NCBI RefSeq assembly: GCF_052857255.1
Contig: NC_135498.1
Coordinates: forward strand, 85,150,639 to 85,214,638
Direction of reading: 5' to 3'
Length of the DNA stretch: 64,000 bases
Source: Amblyomma americanum
Taxonomy: Eukaryota > Arthropoda > Arachnida > Ixodida > Ixodidae
Positions 11,965 through 24,013 of the stretch are shown in pieces (the stretch's first letter is position 1; every line of letters begins with the position of its first letter). Below the pieces are notes generated by a model. It made no database searches and was not told the DNA's origin. It saw nothing but the letters and a program-made list of their open reading frames with translations. Both the position numbers and the translations under genes were made by a program.

Positions 11965-12715
11965 CGGTTTGGGCCTGTGGATGCGCCATGGGTTTTGTAC
12001 GTAAGCCTCAGACATGCACCTACGATTGTTAAGAGTGTTCACCGCTAAAATTTTATGCAGGAATGACATCGAAATTTTCAGATGCTATAGCGTGTCTAAA
12101 TACAGTTCGATTTTAATGCGGTTTGTGGCAGCCTTTTCTTCATTACGGAATAGAGTTATTGTTGCGGCCAGATTTATTTTTTTGAGTCATATTTTTTTAC
12201 AAATAAGAGGTAACTGTGAGGAAAATTTATGGTTTCATATATGTCGTTCTTTCATTTCATCTCGCAAAACAACTTAACTAAATCTAGAAATATTGTCTGC
12301 GACCTTTCCACCCCTTTTGCAGCAATAGCTACCCTACGCTACGTCATCGGCCCTTCAGCGTGGCACCCCTTGAGCTCAGTGGCGGCGCCGTTGGTCACGT
12401 GGGTTGATCACGTGGTTCGGCCTTTGGTCAAGTGGGTCGCTTGCCTGGTGCGGAGCAGCTGCTGCTGCCTGCGGCGCGGTGCGAATAGCCGACACAGCTG
12501 TCCGCGTGCGCCGTATCACGCGGGACGAAGATGAAGGCGGAACACCCAGCGAAACTGAGCGGCGAAAGACTCACTTTGCAACTCGCCTGATCGAATTCCA
12601 ATCGGCCTGATGTAGCTATTGCGTGACTCTAGGTTTAACCAGGGCTAAAGCACAGCCATTTCGTTTCTTGATTGTAAAACCCAATTTTCGTCAACATTGA
12701 AACTAGGATTTGCGT
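11965..12715. other. Non-coding, includes a GC-rich block with paired CACGTG sites
   Basis: From about 12300 to 12620 the sequence is GC-rich. It carries GGTCACGTGGGTTGATCACG with two CACGTG palindromes (12396-12401 and 12409-12414) and a near-match at about 12427. It has the look of a dispersed repeat fragment, but no second copy lies in the window. No gene is supported. Confidence 0.45.
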
Positions 12716-12720
12716 TTTAC

Positions 12721-12975
12721 AGGCGGCTGCGTTTTTATGGAGGAAAAACGCTAAGGCGCCCGTGTGCTGCGCGATGTCAGTGCACGTTAAAGATCCGCAG
12801 GTGGTCGAAATTATTCCGGAGCCCACCACTACGGCGCCTATTACTTCCTTTCTTCTTTCACTCCCTCTTTTATCCCTTCCCTAGCGGCGCGGTTCAGGTG
12901 TCCAACGGTATATGAGACAGATACTGCGCCATTTCCTTTTCCCCAAAAACCAGTTATTATTGTTATTATTATTTA
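12721..12975 (+). mobile_element. tRNA-derived SINE, type B (headless)
   Basis: From GGCGGCTGCGTTTTTATGG to the (TTA)n tail it matches the copy at 9748-10045 nearly base for base. It lacks the tRNA head, so it is 5'-truncated. It lies just outside the right arm of the inverted repeat. Confidence 0.8.
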
Positions 12976-13044
12976 CAGGCTCAGAAATTTGTACATCAAT
13001 TCTATGCAACGACAATTCACGCTAAATAAAGCATGCTTCGGGGC

Positions 13045-14600
13045 TCAAGCTGCCGTCAGACTATTATGTCGCTACTACACTCTACCATCACCCTTTTTTT
13101 TAAGTTCGTGGGCTCCAGGTTTTTCTCAGAACTTGGACAGACTTGACAGCTTTCTTTTCTTTTTTTGTTGCTTAGGCTGCATTTTTGAAGTATTTCTGCT
13201 TTTCTTTTTGCTTGACCTTGCGGTGCGATTTCATGTGATTGTCAAGGTTCTCCACAGCCAACAAAAAGGAAATGGTACACAAGGCCAACCCCAAAGGGTG
13301 CCCCCAATACCCCCGTCCCTTGGCCCAGATGATAAGGTATTGTTTGCATCAAAGCACAGGTGACTCAAAGAATAATAGGTTCCTATTCAAGATGGTGTAG
13401 GAGAATAGCACTGTTTCTTCCACAACACAGGGGTGCAATGACTCATGTGATAGCACGTGAAGAATACAGTGGCAAATAAACCTCAAACTGGGCCCTGCAG
13501 CCAATTGCAGCGTTTACATGAACCCAACAGGGCCAGTTTCAACCTACTCCCCAACGAGTAGGCTGACTCAACTAAGTGTGCTATAAACTCAGTCGAGTCG
13601 AAGACTCTGGTCAGTGAGAGGATAAATGCGAGGTTCTTTTTCGCTTCCGCTGTGACTCCTTCGAATCAACAGTGGCGTTCCTCATCCTTGAAGGCTGGCA
13701 CTTCTCGCACACAATGAGAAGCTCAATCCTTCGGTCGCTGCAATTTAGGGTGCCTCAATGGGCCCACTGCCCCGATGGCGCGCGCATCGAGGCAATCTAA
13801 CATGTCTCGACCCGCTAAAATCAAGTTCATGCCGTCGTCAAGTGGGTTGACCTTGCTCAGCTCGACCCCGGACTCGACCCGATGCTATCGGGTTCGTGTA
13901 AATAGGGCTATTTGTGTAGACCGATTGTCATGAGATAGAGGTCAACCCCCTTCATAAGACAGACTTGCCAAGTTACCTTGAATCACTTTGAGAAACTTGC
14001 CAGTGTCCTCAGCAGAGAGAGAAAGGGTCGTCTTCCAGCTTTTCGTGCTATGCCTCTGCTGCGCTACCATTTCGTGAGAACCAGTCGAAGCCAACTGGGA
14101 CATCCGTAACTGCATTCTTGATTTGTAGAGCGGCGAACCTCGGACGATCGCTCGCAGGTGATTTATAAAGCGCGCCTTCGGCCCCAAACTAGTGAACCCA
14201 GATTGGCTCGGACCGCTATCGAAATTTCATTTCTCTGATCAAATATTTGGTGGAGGGTGAATATTTGCTCTCTAATTCTCTTCCCGACCAGGCATATCTC
14301 TGCCAAAATGTTAACGTTGTAATTAGGGCAGGTGCTGGCACCTGTACGCGGGTTAGGCGTGGCTGCACTCTCTCGGCATGAAGGAAGCTTTTAGGATTGT
14401 CAGCGCCTGCTATAGAATTGAAACCTCCGTGCTATAAACAATGCGATGTCAAAGGGGCATGCCCTGTCTGGCAAAATCATCTAGGTTTACTTGAGAAAAA
14501 GTTTCCCAGGTCTCAAGCGTTCCCCAGCGGTCTTTCTTCTAATAATTAGAGCTGCCTCGGTATGCGTCAAACACGGTCGCGCCTCCAGCACCACGCTGCC
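13045..14600 (-). repeat. Right arm of a large inverted repeat
   Basis: Inverted counterpart of 6960-8580; see there for matching blocks. The outer end is near 14600 and the inner end near 13045. No intact open frame is shared between the two arms. Confidence 0.65.
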
Positions 14601-14609
14601 AAAAGTCGC

Positions 14610-16205
14610 ATATTTCAAGCGCAAAAGCCCTCCGCAGGAGCGCTATATAAATCCTAAGCGATACAGAACTAACATTGCGCAGCAGTGTGCACAATGAGAC
14701 TTTACCGCAAACCAGAGTAGATTTTGAATTTTTGCCTTCAAACTCTTTACGTTATGCCAATGGGTCGAAGACATTGGTTGGATGGTCTCCTTTGAGGTGT
14801 ACTGCCAGTTTTAGGTAGAAAAGAGTACACGTGGCTGTCGCGGACACTAGGATCAGCACGCATATTTTTATTATTTTCGAGAAATAAACCAGTAATGGCA
14901 ACTGTGTCCAAAACAGCAGAAATTCGATTGTGCAGTGGCGAAATTTGCGTTCAAAGTCACCATGAGTCGCAAAAGGAAGATCCCAGTGTTTTTGCAAACG
15001 GCACCTCTTTTACCCAAGTTTGACTTGTTTAGATGTGAAATTATTAGCAGTAACGGAGACATGAAAGTGAGTACTTCTGCTGCAAATTAGTTAAATATTG
15101 CTACGAGGTTGTTAAAGTGGCATGAAAAACAGACCAGCAGATTAACGTGGAACTGAAAGAAACTCGGTATTGGGCTGACTAGCGAAAATAAATGAACTGA
15201 AGAGTTCTTAGTCGGCGATAGGAATAAACGGGCTTGGCGGTCATCGAAGAAGAGGAACGTTCGAGATAAGTTGCTAATACCAACTGTTACAACCTGGAAT
15301 AATATATAAATAGTAGCAGGTAGCTGCCATCCTTCGAGACAACGATCGTTTATCTCGAGTAGCAGAGTGATACTCCGCGCTCCGACGGTTTTGAAAGTGG
15401 ACAAATAACTTCTCTATCAGAAAAGCATTCACCGGTTGCTTGAACGAAAATTAAGGTCAACAAAAGCAAAGACAAAGCAAAATAAACATTGAGAGCGCAA
15501 AAATTGAGAGCACAAAAAGATTTCCACTGAGTCCGCGGTGTCCAAGCGGCCTCCACACTCATACCCGGTTCCTGGGATTGTATTCGTTTCAAGGCAGTGT
15601 TCCCAGATAGCGCGCAGTGGCATAGCCATAATATACAAAAGTTTTTGCCAAAAAATAGCCAACCCTGCATCAAGGCCAAGACAATTAGGAGCCAAAAAAG
15701 TAGCCAACGTTGTTGTTACAAAATTACCGTCACATCTGCCACTGCAAAGTGACACGAACATTTTTTTTATTTGCATTTTAAACTTCAAAAACGGAAAAAC
15801 CAAACAGATCCGGTGACACCGCAGAAAGTGAAGCATATCACATATGCGTCAGCTGATATTCTTCAATAACACCACTAATCGTAAGTGACTGCGCTTCATA
15901 TTTTCAAAGATTATGCTTGGCTCAAAATTTCTGCGGCAGGCATCATACACCGTTGGTAAAGCGTTGTTGGGGGTGCAGTCTCGCCAGGTGGCCATAAATG
16001 CGGGACATTTTACGCTTCGCACCTTGCAGTCTCCCCTCTTGTGTTCAGAGCATGGGTGCGAACACGATGTGCAGAGTTTATTATAAGTCTTCAAACCCAA
16101 CTAGGCAAGCAAATCTGTCAAAATGTTTGTTTTTCAATTAGTAAATATGAGCATGTAAATTGCAGATGCCGGAATTAAGCGAGTACCATGCGTTTCCAGT
16201 ATCCG
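14610..16205. other. Intergenic, no supported gene
   Basis: I recognise no coding region. The cysteines in the minus-strand frame at 15849-16100 do not form a spaced zinc motif. A C run at 16251-16261 lies just before the LINE. Confidence 0.45.
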
Positions 16206-16505
16206 AGCTTGGCGTGCAGTCGTAGAGCCATCCAGTGGGCACCAACTCAACCCCCCCCCCCTCTTCCTCGCCATGCATGGCGCTGGCTCGGCAGATGGCG
16301 CGCGTATCTGCGCCTTTTTTTTTTTGGATCGTGACGCCGTTGGAGGAGGACGCCTTTTTTCGGAGCTCCAGCGACTACGTCCGGAGCTAAGAGCTTTTTG
16401 GACCGACGACGACGAAGTTGTTCTGTATCAGAACGCTGCCTTCACGTCTCTGCAGTTTTTTGGTAATTTGTGCTATAATCTGGAAGGCGCCACTCTCTTT
16501 TTGCC

Positions 16506-17876
16506 ATGGCGATGGAAGTGGAAGCTGCTGGGCCTCTATTGGAACCCGGTGGGTCGGCAGCAGCCGCCCAGAGGAAGCGCCTGCACCGCCAGAGTGACTC
16601 GAGCAGCCAGGGCACTGTTGTGTACTCGGTGCCCAGTGAAGACTCCTCGTCCTCGGCCGACGACGGTTTCATACCGGTTGTTGGCAAGAAGGCCAAGCGC
16701 AAACTGTGTAGACAAGTCGAATCGTCCTCATCTAGCACGTCAACGGTGTCCTCATCAAGAACGTCAACGATCATCATGGCGCAAAGTTCCTCGGCGCATA
16801 CAGCCTTGTTTGTGCCGTCGAACCCAACGGACAACTTGAACCTACTGTACAACCAAGCCATCTGTGTTTATCTGGAGAGCCTCGTACCGGGAGGCATTAA
16901 AGATGTCAGAATCGACCCGTTCAAAGACGTCATTGCCATTGATGTGGTGGAGCAAAGTGCACTAGAGAGTTTAAAAGCAATCAACAATCTCGGCAACATC
17001 AGTGTACGCCCCCTTATTCTCCAGGACAGCGGCACTACGGCTGGCGTAATCTACAACGTCGACATCGCCATCAGTGATGCAGATTTACCGATGTTGATCA
17101 AGCCGGCAACCAACGGCATTTTCATCATTCAAGTTCAGCGGTTAGGAAGATCTACATGCATCAAGCTGACCTTCAAGGGTGACTGCATACCATCGTACGT
17201 GAAGGTTGGACACTTTCGTCATCCAGTTCGACATTTTGTGCCTAAGCCAATTTAATGCAGGAAGTGCATGAGGATCGGCCACGTGAGCAGCGTCTGCATC
17301 AACTCCATCGTGTGCCCGCGATGCTCCGAGTCACACGGCGGTGACGTTTGCCGCGCGACTACCTTGAAGTGCGCCAACTGCCATGGTCCTCATGACTCTT
17401 CCTCGGAAGACTGCCCCCGCCTCAAGACCGAGCGGGCGGTACTGAAGCAAATGGTGCGAGACTATTCTACGCACAAAGAAGCCGCCGCAAAGGTGCGGCG
17501 ACGTCGTTCGCGCCGCCGAAGGTCGTCAAAGAAAGCAGTCACATTTGAGAAGAATGCCTCAAACGCATCTGCAGCTTGTCCGCCCCCATCAAAACCCGTA
17601 CCAAAACAAGGGAGCCCGGCGCTTGGTGAGGGTGAACCTGTTGCATCAGATTCAACTTGGCCACCACTGCCAAAGCCTTCTACGCCTACAGGGTCAGGGA
17701 TGTTGGCGCACTCAGGGCAGTGTGCAGCGCCTACGACTGATCCAGCCAACAGGCACGATCAAAGTCATGGCCCAGATATGCAAGTGATTGCAATGATAAC
17801 GTCACTAATGAATGTCATGCGTGCTCTGCTTTCCAGCCTACGCATGCCAGCAGCAAAAAACGCACTTCAGTACTAG
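16506..17876 (+). pseudogene. LINE ORF1 (Gag-like, CCHC), one in-frame stop
   Basis: This would encode the nucleic-acid-binding ORF1 protein that coats LINE RNA. The frame is open from the ATG at 16506 to a TAA at 17253-17255. It continues in the same frame to 17876, so one nonsense change splits it. The N-terminal 100 residues are serine-rich and low complexity. A structured middle follows. Downstream of the stop are zinc-knuckle motifs: CRKCMRIGHVSSVC, CPRCSESHGGDVC and CANCHGPHDSSSEDC. After these comes a very basic stretch (RRRRSRRRRSSKK). CCHC triplets of this kind are usual for I, R1 and Jockey ORF1 proteins. The 3' end overlaps the upstream part of the ORF2 reading frame. Confidence 0.8.
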
Positions 17877-17919
17877 ACGCGCCACATCCAGTTCTCGCGG
17901 CTCTAGAGTGGAAGGCATC

Positions 17920-20900
17920 ATGGCTCCTTCGGACCTGTCTTTTCAAAAGAAAGTCAAGCAAGTTTTCATTTTCCAATGGAATGCTCGTGGACTCCAGTCC
18001 CGGATTTCCGATTTGCGGCACTACGTCTACGAGAATCACTTCCCCATTCTTGTGGTTTGTGAACCGAAGACCCCGGCAATTTTGGGAATATCCGGTTACG
18101 AGGTATTTGCATCACCCACGCGAAACAGATCCAGCAAAGTCATCGTCTATATTCGACGTGAACTTACATATGTGCAACATTCAGTTCCTCCGACCGAAGA
18201 CAATCAGTACGTTTGCCTAACAGTGAAGAGCCGAGACCTGACGTTTACGTTACTGGTGGTGTACGTGGCGCCATCGAGTCGTTACGAAGCCAGAAGGTTG
18301 AGTGGTGTGCTGGAAGCTACACCTGCTCCGTGGGTCATTATAGGTGACTTCAATGCTCATCACACCATGTGGGGAGGTGTTAGGATGGACGTTAGGGGAA
18401 GACAGCTTGTGTCCTTCGCCTCTGACCATGACCTCCATTGCCTTAATGATGGAAGCCCGACCTATATTCGAGGGGTGACTTATAGCAGCTGCTTGGATTT
18501 GACTTTCGTTTCACAGTGCCTTACCAACAGCGTCCGGTGGTTTTCGGATGTAGAAACACATGGCAGCGGCCATATCCCAACCTATCTGACTTTTAATGCC
18601 CATTCTAAATTTTCCCCAGCCACGTGTAGGCAGCGCATTGACTGGACAGTTTTTAAATTACTTATGGAAGCTGCTTGCACAGAGGGCTTCTCTACCGGTC
18701 TTGAACAAAAAATTAAAGAAGCCATGGAACACGCCACCTGCCCCTTTGACCCTGTCGCTAAATACACCGATTTTGACTTCGAATTGCAGCGACTACGATC
18801 ACAATGGCGCAGGGCAGAGCGCAGATACCGACGCACAAAGTCGCGCCTAGATCTAAGAGATGCTAGGCGCATACAGATGAAGATTCAGCGCAGAATTCAG
18901 GCACTACAAACACAACGCTGGAGGCCATTTTGCCAAACACTTGATCCACGGAAGCCTTTGTCTCGCGTTTGGAGCGTAATTCGGGGTCTTCGCACGTCCC
19001 CTCAACAGCGCTATCCGTTCAAATCCGTAGCGCTCCACCAAAGGCGCAGTGTGGTTGAGCTAGCCGAAGATTTCTGCGCAGGAATAACAGGCCCTCCGAA
19101 TTCAGGCGCAACGCTGCACTGCAACAATGTTCCACCCTCAAGGGATTCTCGGATGGATGCGCTATTCTCCATGGAAGAACTTGATGCTGCGCGGGCTTGT
19201 TGTAGAAGGTCATCATCACAGGGCCCGATAGTGTGACGTACTCCGCAATTGCCAACCATGGCCAAGAAGCTCGACAGGCTCTTTCGGACACTTACAACAA
19301 GTCATGGACTGCTGGCATAGTTCCTCATGATTGGAAGACCAGTCGTCTGGATCCACTTCTGAAACCAGGGAAATCACCGCTCGACCTTTCGTCATACCGT
19401 CCAATTGCACTCGCAAGCTGCGTCGGCAAAGTCATGAAAAAAATGCTGTTCACACGCGTTGAATGGTACTTGGAGCGATATCAGATTTATCCAACCTTCA
19501 TGTCTGGGTTCCGACGGGGCCGCTCATCTATCGACAACGTGGTTGACCTTGCAACGTCGGTGCAACACAGCAAAAGTTTGAAAAGATTGACCGTGGAATT
19601 GTTTTTGGATATCAAGGGCGCGTACGACAACGTAACGCATCAGGCCATTTTGGACGCAATTAAAGCTTCTGAGATCAGAGGCCGCACGTTCGGCTGGATA
19701 CGCAGCTATTTATCAGAGAGGTCGTTTTTTGTCCTGGCTGCGGACGGACCAACGTCCTTACACCGAAATTCGCGCGGAGTCCCTCAGGGTGGAGTGCTGA
19801 GCCAAGTTCTCTTCAACCTTGTTCTTATGGGCCTGGCCGACGTATTGCCTCAATCTGCTCAGATCTCTGCATATGCAGATATCTGTATTTGGGCATCAGG
19901 CGTGACCCGTCCTCAAGTTTGTGCAAGACTTCAAAAGGCGGCATCGATATTGACATCTTATCTTCGATTGCAAGGCCTGAACATTTCGGCCGAAAATGTT
20001 CACTTGTGGAGTACACACGCAAAATGTCACGCTACACCATTCGCATTAATGGTGAAGCCATTCCCTATGAGAGAAGCCACAGATTCCTTGGTGTTGTCAT
20101 CGACAGGAACCTCTCGTGGAGTCCACATGTCTACGACATGAGAAAGAAACTAATTGCGATTGTCCACGTCCTCTCCTTCCTCGGGGGAAAGTCCTGGGGC
20201 GCATCAGTGCACTTTATGCTGCAACTGTACCATTCCCCATTTCTGGGCTACTTGCGGTACAGTCTTCCGATATTCAGTTCCATTAGAAAGACAAATAACA
20301 AGACTTTTCAAAGTGTGCAAGCGCAAGCTCTCCGTAACTGCCGTGGACTGCCTAAATGTGCACCAACAGCAGCAACTGTTCTTGTTGCCCGGGAACATCC
20401 TGTTACTACCTACATTGCTGTTGACAGCATGAGAACACATATTCGGCACCTCACACGGATTCCCTGTCATCACCTCGCAACACTCCCAATAATTAGGCCG
20501 CGTACTGCATTCGCCAAAGTCATTGAAGCTCATCGCGCATATCTTCCATTGGAGTTCACCCCTGCGTCAAGACCGTGCTCGCCCTTATGGAGTCTTCATG
20601 AACCTCGGGTTCACATCCATATTCCTGGAATTACGAAGAAAGCTGGTGTATCACTACCCGCTCTCAAACAACTGACACTGAATCACCTGCATTCTTACCA
20701 CAGTCACCCCATACATGTTTACACAGATGGATCAGTTACCTCGACCAGTTCTGTGGGGTCGGTGGTGATACCGGCCAGATCCATCTGCTTGAAAGTGAAG
20801 ACGACCTATCCAACACCTTCAACTGGTGCGGAACTCGCAGCCTTACGGGCTGCGGTAGAGTTCATCAGTCAAGAACCTCCACATAACTGGACGGTTTTCA

Positions 20901-21585
20901 CCGACTCTAAAGCAGCCCTTCAAGCCCTGCAAGCTGCGCTACGCCGCGGGTCGCAGGAACATCTTGTTGCTGAGATCCGTCTACTGTACCATGGTTGGCA
21001 CCGTTTCCAAAGGTCATGACATCATTTTTCAATGGCTGCCAGGGCACTGTAGTATTAACGGTAATCACCAAGCCGATGCGGCTGCGCGTTCTGCTCACAA
21101 CGACGGACTTCCAGTGAGGATCCCAATATCAAGACCTGACGCAGCGTGTGGGCTTCGCCCTTTGGCGCTGGAGCTCACTTTTAGCATGGAACACGGGAGA
21201 GTTTTGCAACCTCCGCCTCAAGGCACTGGACCCTGGACTGCGCCTTCGTCTTCCACGTAACTTAGGACGTCGCGACGCAACATTGTTATGCCGTTTATGG
21301 ATCGGTGTTGCTTTTACCAACCACTATGCTTTCCGGATGGGGATGGCCGACAGTCCTGCCTGTGAAAGCTGCGGTTGTGAGGAGACCATCGCTCATCTTC
21401 TCTGTGAGTGCCCTGCATTTGCGAGTGCAAGACATACACTGTGTTGTGCCCTGGACCGCCTCGATCCTCGCCCATTAACAGAGCAAAAGATCCTCGGTCC
21501 GTGGCCACAGCAGTCGACTGCCCTCAAGGCATACAAGACACTCTTTGCCTATTTGAGAGTGACTGGATTGAGTGACAAATTGTGA
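17920..21585 (+). pseudogene. LINE ORF2: endonuclease, reverse transcriptase, RNase H
   Basis: This would nick the target and copy the element RNA. The likely start is the ATG at 17920; the open frame itself begins at 17812. The endonuclease (about 17965-18600) shows QWNARGL near its start and GDFNAHHTMWGG. RT (about 19300-20000) shows YRPIALASCVGKVMKK and GVPQGGVLSQ. The catalytic YADD box reads YADI, so the second aspartate is lost. RNase H (about 20710-21090) shows YTDGS, TGAELAALRAA, FTDSKAALQAL and WLPGHCSINGNHQADAAA. A C-terminal CESCGCEETIAHLLCECP motif follows near 21360. Frameshifts occur near 19215, 20000, 21000 and 21150. The order of domains fits the I superfamily. Dead copy. Confidence 0.85.
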
Positions 21586-21824
21586 CAGCGTTGTGCGTGT
21601 GTGCGTGTGTGTGTTATGCCTTTTTCCCCTTCTCTCTTCCTCCTTTTAGCCCCCTAATCCCTCCTCCCCAGTGCAGGGTAGCCAACCGGAACCCCTTTCT
21701 GGTTAACATCCCTGTCTTTCCCTCCTCCTCTTTATCTAAGTGCTTTTTGGTGTTCGCGTTTGTACATGCTGTAGGGTGGTAGTTTTAAACCGAGTTAAGG
21801 GCAGGAAGGCTAGCGGATGTGTTT

Positions 21825-22220
21825 GTGCCGAAGGTTGTTGTGTAGGATCTTTGGAAGGCTTTTACGTTGCGTTGTGCCGAAGGTTTTTTCTGCAGGAATT
21901 TTGGCGGGCTTTTAAGTCGCGTAGTGCCGAAGGATTTTTGTGTAGGAAGTTTGGCGGGCTTTTACGTTGTGTAGTGCCGGGGGTTTTTTATGTGGGAATT
22001 TAGGCGGGCATTTACGTTGCGTAGTGCGGAAGATTTTTTGCGTAGGAATTTTAGCGGGCTCTTACGTTGCGCAGTGCCGGAGGTTTTTTCTGTACGAATG
22101 TTGGCGGGCTTTACGTTGCATAGTGCCGAATGTTTTTGTATAGGAATTTTGGCGGGATTTTACGTTGCGTAGTGCCGAATGTTTTTGTGTAGGAATTTTG
22201 GCAGGCTTTTACTTTTTGTG
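21825..22220 (+). repeat. Eight tandem 49-50 bp monomers upstream of LINE ORF1
   Basis: Units begin near 21825, 21874, 21924, 21974, 22024, 22072, 22121 and 22170. The consensus starts GTGCCGAAGGTTTTTTGTGT, continues AGGAATTTTGGCGGGC and ends TTTTACGTTGCGTA. Units differ by a few substitutions and one-base indels. They end 13 bp before the ORF1 ATG. By analogy with L1 monomers they may be promoter units; that is inference. Confidence 0.85.
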
Positions 22221-22232
22221 GTCAGCCGGTCG

Positions 22233-23312
22233 ATGGGTCGGCAAGCTAGGAAAATCAAGGTGGACGGAGCCGTGGAGTTAGTGCAGTGCCGGGAGTTCGA
22301 CCGTTGGTGCTATTTAGACGAGACCAAGTTCAGGAGCTCAGCCGAGACAGATGGGGCTAGCTTCGCGTGTAAGATATGTAAGCGTTTTGAGGAGACCGTT
22401 CAGATGTTGAAAGGGGAATGGGCCGCTACGATTAAGGAAGTCGAAGTAGACCTGAAGGTGGAACGAGGGAAACGTATTAAGTTAGAAACTCAGGTCGCCG
22501 AGTCGCTTAAGAGGGAGGAGGCTAATACCGACCAGTTGGAGCGAGCTGTGGGCGAGCTGAGGGAGGAGCGGGAAAAGCGGGCCCAGCTAGAAGAGCTGGT
22601 AGAAGCGCTCAGGTCGCGGCCGGCAGGGTTCCCCGGTTCGGATCAGTATCAGGTGGGGAATGATGCTTGTGGATCCCACAGTGCTGTAGCGCAGCAGGGT
22701 TTGAATGGGGAAGAGAGGTAAAAACTCGCGACAGTAGCGTACGGCGGCGGGAGAGACAAATAGTGAGATCCGGAGGGCATCAGTCGCAGACAGGAATCGA
22801 ACGGTTAGAGCGGAGGAGGGTTTTGGTAGTCGGTGACTCGAACGTAGCGAGGGTTGAGGGAGGCGTTTTGACGACAGCGAAGGCGGACAGGCGGGTGCAG
22901 GTGGAGGCCGAGTCAGGGAAGTGCATTGTAGATAGAATGGCCAAACCCAGGAGGTGGTGGGGGCAGCATGGATGGCGAACACCTCTTCGTTATCCATGCT
23001 GTTCTCAAAGGTGTGCTGAAGGGGAGGAGCCAGTATCTCGAGAAGCAGTTAGAAGTGGGGATGCGTATGCTTAGAGAGGCCTTTGGTAGTGTTCTTGTGA
23101 CCATATGCACAATCCCAGAGGTCCAGAGGCAGGCTAGCGAAACGGAAAAGAGGATCGATGAGGCTAACCGTGTAATTAGATTAGTGAGTCGACGACTAAG
23201 ATACGGGGCAATGAAGTTAACAGAGAAGTGTACGAGGCCAGGCCCGACCCTTTTGCATAGGATGGCATTCACTACGGTGGTGCCACTGGCGAGAGGGTGG
23301 GTGGTAAGTTAG
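22233..23312 (+). pseudogene. LINE ORF1 with coiled coil and SGNH-like domain
   Basis: The ORF1 protein of the CR1-like LINE. The ATG at 22233 starts a 163-residue open part. It has a Cys/Trp segment (WCYLDETKF, ACKICKRFEE) that may bind zinc, then a long charged coiled-coil segment. A frameshift near 22700 moves the frame. It then reads LVVGDSNVAR, the block I signature of SGNH/GDSL hydrolases, and shifts again near 22950. The next part includes HLFVIHAVLKGVLKGR and VTICTIPEVQRQ. Esterase-like domains in ORF1 are known for CR1 and related LINEs. At least two frameshifts make it non-functional. The monomer array directly precedes it. Confidence 0.72.
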
Positions 23313-23529
23313 GTCGCCAGGCAACAGCATTTTTGGGGGGACTCAGAGCTCTCAGGGAGCCAGTGTAGAAAAGGAAGAACCAAGATCAAAGGGACAATGG
23401 AACCATTTGAGAAGAAATAGACACAAGCGCCAGGGCCATGTTAATGCAGATATATGTTTCATTTAAATGCAAGGTGGCAGGAATTCACTCAAATGGGAGG
23501 AAATAGAATAACAGTTAAGGTAGGAGGAA

Positions 23530-24013
23530 ATAATGGTATATGGGGTAGTGGAAACGCCTCTTAGAGACATTGAGCAACCACCCTGTAACCACGACTACGC
23601 ATGGGAATATTACTATAGACCAGAGGGCAGCAGAAAAGGGAGTGGAATTGGGACATTCATTCAAAAAAGTAAGAATTTTCAAACGGTTAAACTGGGATGC
23701 AAGGAACTTTTATGGCTAAACGGAAAAGTGGCAGGGTAGCAAATACTCCTTGGCTTTGTATACCTGTGGACAGGAGCTAACGCTAATGAGAAAAACAGGA
23801 AAATGTTAGAATGTATTGCAAGCGCCATTGATGAGCTAGGAGAACAGGGTGAGATAATCATATTAGGCGACATGAACGCACATATAGAAGACCTGGATGG
23901 GTACACAGATTCGACAGGAAGCATGCGGCAGGACATGTATGACAGGCATGATTTAGGTTTATGCAACAGTACCGAGAAGAGTGAAGGGCTCATAACATGG
24001 GAGACAGGGAGTC
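23530..24013 (+). pseudogene. LINE ORF2 part 1: endonuclease remnant
   Basis: N-terminal part of ORF2. The recognisable block is IIILGDMNAHIEDLDGYTD, the GD(F/M)NA metal/active-site motif of APE-like LINE endonucleases. It is followed by LCNSTEKSEGLITWETGS near the end of the domain. An in-frame stop near 23737 precedes it. The frame is cut at 24013 by the LTR element. The endonuclease's terminal SA(I/L)D motif resumes at 29557. Confidence 0.8.

Larger units (their letters stand above)
16210..21745 (+). mobile_element. I-superfamily-like LINE, nearly full length, decayed
   Basis: A non-LTR retrotransposon with a CCHC-bearing ORF1, then an ORF2 with apurinic-type endonuclease, reverse transcriptase, RNase H and a C-terminal Cys/His motif. 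RNase H after RT is typical of the I superfamily. The 3' UTR (21590-21740) also occurs as a lone fragment at 9603-9713. The 5' limit is uncertain and I found no target duplication. At least one stop and four frameshifts show that it is dead. Confidence 0.8.

Noticed and set aside
21825..22220. Regularly spaced repeats considered as a CRISPR array
   Set aside because: The 50-bp units are head-to-tail without unique spacers, in a eukaryotic LINE 5' region.
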